The notes under the pieces are model-generated. The model was not told the DNA's origin, did not search any database, and saw only the letters and a list, made by a program, of their open reading frames with translations. Below, piece by piece: positions 25,807 through 32,422 of a stretch of DNA of 64,000 nucleotides. The stretch is from the NCBI RefSeq assembly GCF_000158955.1, contig NZ_GG657757.1, positions 1-64,000 on the forward strand. The letters run 5' to 3'. The stretch is from Streptomyces viridochromogenes DSM 40736 (lineage in GTDB: Bacteria > Actinomycetota > Actinomycetes > Streptomycetales > Streptomycetaceae). The position numbers and the translations under genes were made by a program. The stretch's first letter is position 1, and the number at the start of each line of letters is the position of its first letter.

Positions 25807-27132
25807 CTAAGCGGCGAGCCAGTCAGCCAGTTGTACGGGCAGACACGCCGCGCTCTGCGACGAAAGGGACGCCATCCGCGGTAGAGAAGCCCGGCTCTCC
25901 TGCGTGGTCACCGTCCGCTGGGTGAACAGCACCCGCAAGGCGATTTCGGCTTCCATCTGCGCGAGCTGCGCCCCCAGGCAGTAGTGCGGGCCGTAGCTGA
26001 AGGACAGGTGCCGCATCTGCGCCGGTGGGCGGTCAAGCCGGAAGACGTCCGGGTCGGGTGCGGTATGCGGATCCCGGCCGATCGCCGTCAGGCAGAACAG
26101 GACCGCCTCCCCCTTGCAGACGGTCACTTCACCGATCGTCACGTCGCGCACGGCGAAGTAGAACATCAGCGTGTTCAGCGGACTGTCATAGCGCAGCGTC
26201 TCGCTGACCGCCGTTGCGTAGCTGGCAACGCCGGCGAGCAACAGGCTGAGCTCCGCGGGGTGGTCCAGCAGGGCCAGGGCACCGTTGACGATGAGGTTCT
26301 GCGTCGTCTCCATACCGGCGATGAGCAGCAGGAACAGCATCTCGTGCAGTTCCTGGTGACTCAGGCGGTCCTCGTCATCTCGAGCCCTGATCAGCGCGCT
26401 GGTGAGGTCGTCGCCCTGCTGGTGCCGCTTTCGCTCGATCAGTCCGCTGATCACTTCGTGAATCACCGTGTGGGCAGTTCCGGCCTGCTCCTTGGTGACG
26501 TGGCTGTCGAGCAGGGCGTCGCAGGCGTCAGCCAGCCGCTCCCGGTCACCGAGGTCCTTGAGGCCGAAAAGCTCACTGATGACGCGGATGGGCAGCGGGC
26601 GCGCGTAGTGCCGGCGCAGGTCCACCCTCTCGCTGGTGGGGATATCGACGAGCAGTTCCTGCGCGATCTCCTCCACGCGGCCGCGCAGCGCGTCCACACG
26701 ACGTGCGGTGAAGGCCTTGCTGATCAGGCTGCGCAGCCGCCGGTGGTCGGATCCGTCGTTGCTGAGCAGCGGCGCTGTGATCACCTGCAGCAAGGGGAAG
26801 GGCTCGGGAAGCTGTTCGGGGTAGGCCTCCCACGCTTCAGGGCTCTTGGCGAAGTCCTTGCTGTCCAGGATCGCTTTGGCGACGTCGTGGTCGGTCACTG
26901 CCCAGGCCCGGACCGTCGGCTGTCCGGGTGCGCCTGGCAGCGCGACCGGCACGAGACCATGTCCGAGCCTTCGCAGCGCCTCGCCCTCGGCGGGAACGTC
27001 GAGGGCATTGGGATCGAGTGTGGCGACGGGGCGTGCGAGGCTCAGCGCCGTCTCCGGCGCGGGAGTCACCTCGTGAATGGGCACTGCAACTCGTCCAGCA
27101 TCTGCCGTGGGAACAGGGAGCGAGAGTTCCAT
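25807..27132 (-). CDS. cytochrome P450 (partner of the CYP157-like gene)
   Basis: A P450 of up to 441 residues with I-helix IAGMETTQN, K-helix ETLR and heme loop FSYGPHYCLG. All canonical motifs are present, in contrast to its upstream neighbour. The ATG at 27132 would give a 67-base overlap with the upstream P450; a GTG at 27084 (VPIHEVTPAPETAL) would leave 19 bases and is an alternative. In S. coelicolor, CYP157 and CYP154 genes occur as tandem pairs; this gene holds the position of the second member. Terminated by the hairpin at 25751. Confidence 0.9.
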   Translation of the reverse strand: MELSLPVPTADAGRVAVPIHEVTPAPETALSLARPVATLDPNALDVPAEGEALRRLGHGLVPVALPGAPGQPTVRAWAVTDHDVAKAILDSKDFAKSPEAWEAYPEQLPEPFPLLQVITAPLLSNDGSDHRRLRSLISKAFTARRVDALRGRVEEIAQELLVDIPTSERVDLRRHYARPLPIRVISELFGLKDLGDRERLADACDALLDSHVTKEQAGTAHTVIHEVISGLIERKRHQQGDDLTSALIRARDDEDRLSHQELHEMLFLLLIAGMETTQNLIVNGALALLDHPAELSLLLAGVASYATAVSETLRYDSPLNTLMFYFAVRDVTIGEVTVCKGEAVLFCLTAIGRDPHTAPDPDVFRLDRPPAQMRHLSFSYGPHYCLGAQLAQMEAEIALRVLFTQRTVTTQESRASLPRMASLSSQSAACLPVQLADWLAA

Positions 27133-28442
27133 CCAGCGTCTCCAAGAGCCGTTTGATCAGGGGTGGGGCGGGCCAGTACGGGCACGCTCGGTGCGAAAGA
27201 GACCGGCAGTTCGTCGAGCGCTCGCACGATGAACGAGGAGCGTTTCGGGGGCTTTTCCGGGTTCTCCAGCACAGGAGCCCAACACCGGGCCAGGAAGGCC
27301 TTGACCGCCGTCCTGACGATGATCTTGGCGGTGCGCTGGGCCGGGCACTCGTGAGGGCCCGCGCCCCACCCGTTGTGGGACTCGTTGCCGAGGGTCCACG
27401 CGTGACGGTCGCCGCTGAGTGTCGGGTCGGTGTTGGAGGCGGCGATGCCGCGGATCAGCATGGCGCCGCGAGGGATCAGCCGGCCGCCCAGTACGGAGTC
27501 GGTCAGAGCGAAGGGGCCCATAACGTTCGCCACCGGTGGGTTGTCCCAGCAGGTTTCGACCATGATCTCGTCGACCGTTGCCTCTCCGGCGGCCAGGAGT
27601 GCCTGGAAGCGGGTCTTGCGGACCAGTTGCTCCATGACGTTGGAGATCCAGTTCGCGCACCCGCCGAAGCCGGCCAAGACCGTCGTCCAGACGAGGTTGC
27701 GTACCTTCGCGTCACTGAGCTGCTGAGCATCGGCGCTGCTGGAGTGGTGGATCAGCCAGGACGTGTAGTCGTTCGCCGGCTGGTCTCGGCGGGCGGCAAC
27801 CAGCTCGTCGAGGATGCTGTTGATCTCATCGTTGGCGGCCTGGGCACCTTCTCCTCCTTCCAGCAGGCGCGGCATCAGCATGAGGAGTCTCTGGCCGGCG
27901 TCATGAGGAAGTCCCACCAGGCGGAGCATGACCAACAGGGGCAGCGGGATGGCGTAGTCGGCAACGAGGTCGGCCTTGCCCGACTGGCAGAAACGGTCGA
28001 TGAGCCGGTCCGCCTCCCGAACCGTGAATGCGCGGAGTTGGGCGGTGGAGACCTTCTCAAGTCCCGAGGAGAGTAGATTGCGCAGTTGCCAGTGCTCGTC
28101 GCCGGTGGCGAACCGGGCGCTGCCTTGCAGGTAGGCGACCTGCGGCTTCCAGGGCCAACCGGGCTTCACCTGGCCCCACTCACTCCAGGCACGGGAGTCG
28201 GGAGTGAACCTGTCAGTTCTGCGGCATGCCTCCCGGAACTCCTCACTTCCGATGACGAGGTACGCGGGGACGTGGTCCTCCAACTCGACTTCCACGACAT
28301 TGCCCTGGGCCTCCCTCATCCGGTCGTAGACCGTGGGCTCCAGGCTGAGGCCCGACAGTTGGACGCGGCCGGGATGCTCCGGGCACGTGGGCAGCGGTAA
28401 GGCAACGGACTGATAGCCGACGCTGTGAGGGGAGTAGGTCAT
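27066..28442 (-). CDS. atypical CYP157-like cytochrome P450
   Basis: A 458-residue P450-family protein. The heme loop is GWGAGPHECPAQ, keeping the Cys ligand. The K-helix ExxR is missing: the site reads VETCWDNPPV, with Trp in place of Arg, as in the known CYP157 exception to ExxR. The I-helix acid-alcohol pair is also absent (VLAGFGGCANW instead of AGxETT). The C-terminus SFIVRALDELPVSF fits CYP157. CYP157 genes in S. coelicolor sit in conservons beside CYP154, but no conservon sensor or G-protein genes are seen here. Activity may be unusual or structural. It overlaps the next P450. Confidence 0.85.
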   Translation of the reverse strand: MTYSPHSVGYQSVALPLPTCPEHPGRVQLSGLSLEPTVYDRMREAQGNVVEVELEDHVPAYLVIGSEEFREACRRTDRFTPDSRAWSEWGQVKPGWPWKPQVAYLQGSARFATGDEHWQLRNLLSSGLEKVSTAQLRAFTVREADRLIDRFCQSGKADLVADYAIPLPLLVMLRLVGLPHDAGQRLLMLMPRLLEGGEGAQAANDEINSILDELVAARRDQPANDYTSWLIHHSSSADAQQLSDAKVRNLVWTTVLAGFGGCANWISNVMEQLVRKTRFQALLAAGEATVDEIMVETCWDNPPVANVMGPFALTDSVLGGRLIPRGAMLIRGIAASNTDPTLSGDRHAWTLGNESHNGWGAGPHECPAQRTAKIIVRTAVKAFLARCWAPVLENPEKPPKRSSFIVRALDELPVSFAPSVPVLARPTPDQTALGDAGWNSRSLFPRQMLDELQCPFTR

Positions 28443-28585
28443 CGCACCGATTCCTAGTCGTCACGGGACCCGCGGACGGTAGGCGTAGCCATGCCCGCGA
28501 TCATTCGCGGCCGGAAGCCGTGGGGCGACGGGCACCTCTTCTGCGGCCTCGGATGACTTCAGATCTTGATGGAGTGCGATCCACT

Positions 28586-28602
28586 TGTCAACATCTGTAA
28601 AC
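28586..28602. promoter_or_regulatory. 17-base motif, copy 2
   Basis: TGTCAACATCTGTAAAC, one mismatch from the copy at 20829-20845. It lies between the P450 start (28442, leftward) and the XRE/TPR regulator fragment (rightward). Minus strand gives TTGACA with CAAGAT 17 bases downstream, so it may overlap the P450 promoter. Confidence 0.4.
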
Positions 28603-28627
28603 AGTTCGTACCCTCCCACTCGGCATC

Positions 28628-29581
28628 CTGATCAGGCCCATCCGGGAGGCCCTGGACGTCTATGACCTCGGACCCCACCCGGACGTACAACCGCGGCGGC
28701 TCGAAGAGCTCCAGGAAGACGCCGAGGCGCTCCTGGTGGCCGTCCGTGCGGGGGAGATCAAGAAGGCCGCCAGCGACGTCGCGGGGCTCATTGAGGAGGG
28801 CACCACTGCGGCCCACTCGTTGAACCGCACGGAGGGGTGGCTGACGCTTGCGTCGTTCTACCGCACGGCATACGACGTCTCAGCCAAGCTCGGGTTTTCG
28901 GATCTCGCCCAGCTCTGCCTTGCCCGCATGGACTGGGCCGCGCAGCGCGGCTCCGATGCCGTCCTCGGCGGCATGTACCAGTACCTCCGTGCGCTCACCT
29001 ACCTGCGCGAGGGCAAGTTCGAGATTGGGCAACGACTCGTCACCAGGGGACTGTCCACCCTTCAGCAGGCGGACGGGACCCGGGAACGCGAGGTCGTCAC
29101 CGGGCAGCTCCACCTCGGTGGTGCGGTGATGGCCGGCCGAGCTCACGACGCGAACCAGGCCCTGTCTCACCTAGAAGAAGCCGAACGGATCGCCGGGGAG
29201 ACCGGGGAAGCGGTCAGAGTGCACTACCTCACCTTCGGCCCGACCAACGTCAAGGTGCATCGAGTCTCTGTGCTGGCCGAGCTCGACCAGTACGGCGAGG
29301 CGGTTGAGGCAACAAGCGGCCTGACCATCCCCCAGGACTGGCCGAAGTCCCGGACCAGCCACCTCTTCGCCGAGGTCGCTCGGGCGCAGATGTGGACCGG
29401 GAAGCTCGAAGCGTCCTTCGAGAACCTCCGCAAGGCCCGCAAGGCGGCTCCGCAGCAAGCCAAGTACCACCCGACGGTGCGGGAGACGTACGCAGGCCTT
29501 GAGGCGGCCCACCGCCGTCTCCCGGAGAGCTTCCTGTCGTTCGGGTCCTGGCTAAGTGCCGCATCTGGGCAGGTCACCTGA
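28628..29581 (+). pseudogene. XRE-type regulator lacking its HTH domain (TPR part only)
   Basis: The frame begins with LIRPIREALDVYDLGPHPDV and continues with the helical repeat region typical of long streptomycete XRE regulators (AGEIKKAASDVAGLIEEGTT, then KLGFSDLAQLCLARMDWAAQ, then REGKFEIGQRLVTRG, then TFGPTNVKVHRVSVLAELDQ). Full-length relatives carry about 100 more N-terminal residues with the HTH, here absent: an in-frame TAA sits at 28598-28600 inside the 17-base motif. A GTG at about 28736 could start a shorter protein. I infer a deletion that removed the DNA-binding part. It lies upstream of the lanthipeptide-type operon. Confidence 0.7.
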
Positions 29582-29609
29582 TCTTTCATCACTCTTCGCG
29601 AATCTATGG

Positions 29610-29641
29610 CCCCAACTATCATCAACTCCTGATAGTTGGGG
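29610..29641 (+). terminator. hairpin after the regulator fragment
   Basis: CCCCAACTATC (29610-29620) and its exact complement (29631-29641) with a 10-base loop, followed by TCTAGTTGT. It is 29 bases after the regulator stop. The AT content is unusual for this DNA. It can act as terminator, or as a regulatory stem for the next operon. Confidence 0.55.
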
Positions 29642-29844
29642 TCTAGTTGTGGGGCCACCATGTCGTCACTGGCCATTCGACATGGAGCCGACCGGATGAA
29701 GACGCACTTCGTGGCCCAGGCGCACCCGTCAAGGCGCCGCTCCCGCGCCACAGGGTCAAACCCCAGCCCTGTGCCGTCGTACGCCCACGCCGCTAACGCG
29801 GCTCACGCTGCTCAGCCAGCTCCACGTTCCCTCAAGAGGACGTG

Positions 29845-30321
29845 ATGACGACGACAACCGTACGAACGCCTCGCGCCGTTCCCCTCAGTGGCGAACTAAT
29901 GACCGAAACCATCAAGGTCGCTCACCCCGGTGGTGATGAAGCTCCCCGGGCCGAAGACGCGCGCCGAGTAGGAACATTGCGTCGGATCACTGCCGCTCGG
30001 CTCCGCCACTGCGGGCTTCAGGCGCTGATCGAAGACGTGGGAACCATTGTGTCGGAGCTCCTCACCAACGCCTTACTGCACAGCGGCGCCACGAAAATCA
30101 CTCTGCACCTCGGCGTCAGAGACGGCTTCCTGCGCGTCGCCGTCATCGACGGCATGTCCGGTCACGCCACGCTCAAGCACGCCGACGACGACAACACATC
30201 AAGGCGCGGGCTGGCATTCGTCGAGGCCTTGGCCAAGGAGCATCACGGCACCTGGGGCACTAGCGACGACGGCACCCTGACGTGGTGCAACCTCGCCGTG
30301 CCAACGGAGGAGCGGTCGTGA
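29845..30321 (+). CDS. RsbW-like ATP-binding protein (anti-sigma factor type)
   Basis: About 158 residues with a GHKL/HATPase fold: AARLRHCGLQALIEDVGTIV, then SELLTNALLHSG (N-box), LRVAVIDGM (G1-like) and RRGLAFVEALAKEHHG (G2). The ATG at 29845 has GAGGA upstream; a GTG directly before it is also possible. Codon 77 is TTA (30073-30075), suggesting bldA control. In Streptomyces such small ATPases accompany XRE/TPR regulators and DUF6415 genes in natural-product loci. Its stop overlaps the next ATG (TGATG). Confidence 0.85.
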   Translation: MTTTTVRTPRAVPLSGELMTETIKVAHPGGDEAPRAEDARRVGTLRRITAARLRHCGLQALIEDVGTIVSELLTNALLHSGATKITLHLGVRDGFLRVAVIDGMSGHATLKHADDDNTSRRGLAFVEALAKEHHGTWGTSDDGTLTWCNLAVPTEERS

Positions 30322-30752
30322 TGCCACCAGCCACGATCCGCCGCTGGACGGGGCCCACCCCGCAGAAGGCAGAACCACCCCTTGACGTTGACGCCCTGTT
30401 GGATGTGATTGCGAAGTTCCGACGGTGGACCCCGTTCGACGGTGAGGCCTTACTCGACGATGTCTGCGCCGTCCCGGACGACGTCGTACCGAGTGCGGAC
30501 GAATTCGAGGGGCACGCTGAGCGGCTCGGCGGTCACTTGATGCGGCTCGTGGACATTGCATTGGCCGCCGAGGCGCATCAGATGGACGACGAAGCTACTC
30601 GACTGATCCGACAGGCGCGAGAGGTGCGTGCGCAGAGGTCATGCCATGCGAGCTCCGGGCCGCCTTAGGGCACCTGCGGCGGATGGCCTGGTCCGTCAAC
30701 GAGCCACTGGAGCTCCTGGTGGCGGGTCCAGTGCCTGAAGGAGGAGCTGTGA
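30321..30752 (+). pseudogene. DUF6415 family protein, two frameshifts
   Basis: Starts MPPATIRRWTGPTPQKAEPP, then LDVIAKFRRWTPFDGEALLD, as in DUF6415 'natural product biosynthesis' proteins. After QAREVR the expected ALGHLRRMAWSVNE continues in another frame (shift near 30630-30638). A second shift near 30722-30730 (an extra G in GGG) restores the first frame for the ending QCLKEEL with TGA at 30750-30752, which overlaps the next GTG. The uncorrected frame stops at 30668. Codon 44 is TTA (30450-30452). Function of the family is unknown. Confidence 0.75.
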
Positions 30753-31471
30753 CCGGTCTACTGCTCCCCCCAACCTGCACCGTCCCTACGAGAGAGAAGA
30801 ACCGCTCCGTGCGCACCTCGACCGACCCCGCACTGGTCCCTTTCATCATCCAGCGGAAGGGAGAGGAAGCCGCACCAGACAACCTCGTCATCCACGTGCA
30901 CCCCTCCGGGCCGCGGTTGTACTACCTCGACGAGGACCCTAGGGACCGGCCCCTTCGAGGCCAGCTGTGGGCACGGTGTGGGTTCAATCCCGTGGACGAG
31001 CGGCAGATGCCGACCGGGGAGCCGCAGTGGAAGTTTATGCACCCCTACCGGCAAATGATCACGATGCGGACCCTTCATTGCCAGGTGTGTGCGAGGCCCG
31101 CCCGGACGCCGCTGGGCTTCGTCTTCCTCGCCGGTCCAAAAGACGAGGACCCCACACAGCCGACGATCTACACCAAACAGCCTCCGGTGTGCCGCAGGCA
31201 CATTCGTGCCGTCGCGGAGCTGTGCCCGCACATGGAGAAGAACCCGATGGTCTTCTTGGCCCGGAGCGCACCCATGTACGGAGTCCACGGCACCCTTTAC
31301 GGGCTTAACGCACGAAGCGAAGTGCACGTCGTCGCAAGCCCCGACTACCCACTGCCCTTCGGTCATCCGAACATCCCCACCTTTCTCGCCTCGCAGCTCA
31401 TCCGCCGGCTCAGTTCCTTCCGCATCGTCGATATAGAGGAACTTCTGCACGAGCTGGCGTTGGTCGCGTAG
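30749..31471 (+). CDS. hypothetical protein with zinc-ribbon-like cysteines
   Basis: A 240-residue protein from GTG 30749 with a strong AAGGAGGAG ribosome-binding site. It contains HCQVCARPARTPLG and, 40 residues later, PPVCRRHI, a likely C-x2-C...C-x2-H zinc site, flanked by aromatic-rich strands (LYYLDEDPRDRP, WKFMHPYRQM). It follows ATPase and DUF6415 genes in the same operon and precedes the lanthipeptide precursor. No known enzyme family is recognised; it may be a regulator or maturation accessory. Confidence 0.7.
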   Translation: MTGLLLPPTCTVPTREKNRSVRTSTDPALVPFIIQRKGEEAAPDNLVIHVHPSGPRLYYLDEDPRDRPLRGQLWARCGFNPVDERQMPTGEPQWKFMHPYRQMITMRTLHCQVCARPARTPLGFVFLAGPKDEDPTQPTIYTKQPPVCRRHIRAVAELCPHMEKNPMVFLARSAPMYGVHGTLYGLNARSEVHVVASPDYPLPFGHPNIPTFLASQLIRRLSSFRIVDIEELLHELALVA

Positions 31472-31500
31472 ACCCTGCCCGGTGACCCGGCCAGCACCAT

Positions 31501-31550
31501 GCCCCCGTTGTGAGCTGCACTCACCCATCACGACAGGTCACAACGGGGGC
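31501..31550 (+). terminator. inverted repeat before the lanthipeptide precursor
   Basis: GCCCCCGTTGTGA (31501-31513) and its exact complement (31538-31550) flank a 24-base loop. It lies between the zinc-ribbon gene and the precursor gene. It may partially terminate the upstream message, attenuate, or bind a regulator; a ribosome-binding site (AAGGAG) for the precursor follows at about 31594. Confidence 0.5.
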
Positions 31551-31606
31551 CCTGCGGACTCCCCCGCCCCGTCCCACGGGCGGTCGACTCCTCAAGGAGC
31601 ACAACT

Positions 31607-31775
31607 ATGCCTACTGGCACCATGCCGCTCGCGCCGAAGACAGCCGAGGTTCCGATCACCGACGAGTGGGAGCTCGACACCACCATCACCTACACACCGA
31701 CGCCTATCGTCCAGGCCTGCGACACCAACGACGGGGTGCAAGCCGAGCTGCGCCTCCTCCTGCACATCGAGCTGA
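31607..31775 (+). pseudogene. FxLD-like class I lanthipeptide precursor, core out of frame by one G
   Basis: From ATG 31607 the leader reads MPTGTMPLAPKTAEVPITDE then WELDTTITYTPTPIVQACDT. WELD stands where FxLD-type leaders have FxLD. At NDG the frame goes on to VQAELRLLL with no Cys. In the neighbouring frame the same DNA encodes NDG-CKPSCASSCTSS and a TGA at 31773-31775, a Cys/Ser/Thr-rich core typical of this family. One extra G in the run 31733-31736 (GGGG for GGG) explains the shift; the restored product has 55 residues. It precedes a LanB gene fragment. It is either a real lesion, a sequencing error, or unusually a programmed shift. Confidence 0.7.
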
Positions 31776-31844
31776 CCTCAGTTGCCGGCGCGGGCGGGCG
31801 AGCCAACACCCGCCCGCGCCGGCCACACGGCAGAAGGGACACCC

Positions 31845-32405
31845 GTGACTCGACCGATCTACCGACGACGTGGGGACGCGCTCGTCCTGCGCGCCGCTGC
31901 TATGCCCATGGATGCCCTCCCCGCTGACTGGCCGACCACAAGCTCCGTCGAGGCTTGCCGCCAATGGCTCGGTCGCGTGTGGGCCGAGGAAACCTTCGTC
32001 ACGCCGCTATGCGCTGCATCCCCGGGACTGACCTGGTATGTCGAGCGGATCCTCAGAGGCGATGACGTCCAACCAAAGAGGATTCGTAAGGTCACTAATT
32101 CCGTCGCCGCATACCTGCTGCGGGCTACCGGGCGCTCAACACCGTTCGGCCTGTTCGCAGGGGTTGCCCTAGCCGGCGTCGGACCCACCGCAGCCACGCT
32201 CGGTACCGCCCATCAGCCTGTTGCGCGCCCCGACACGCTGTGGGTCGACCACGTACGCAGAGACCTGCAAGTCCGTGCCGACGTACTGCTGCGCCAGAGC
32301 CTCCACCACACGGGCGTCGTGCGCCGGGAAAACCGGCTCTGCCCGCCCAGCGTTCTTCACGGCGATTCCCCACACACGGTGACCACCGAAGAGCGGTCCG
32401 TGTGA
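31845..32405 (+). pseudogene. lantibiotic dehydratase (LanB) N-terminal fragment
   Basis: From GTG 31845 with GAAGGG upstream: VTRPIYRRRGDALVLRAAAM, then SVEACRQWLGRVWAEETFVT, then VTNSVAAYLLRATGRSTPFG with the LanB signature STPFGLFAGVAL. LanB enzymes glutamylate and eliminate Ser/Thr of lanthipeptide precursors. Full-length LanB is around 800-1000 residues; this ends after 186, followed within 18 bases by the converging carboxylase gene. The C-terminal elimination domain and a LanC cyclase are missing, so the locus is cut off. Confidence 0.8.
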
Positions 32406-32422
32406 CGGGCGTCTGCGGGCCT

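Noticed and set aside
31607..31927. The 106-aa frame from 31607 as a functional protein
   Set aside because: After NDG its sequence is low-complexity Arg/Pro and overlaps the LanB start; the Cys-rich alternative frame is the recognisable one.
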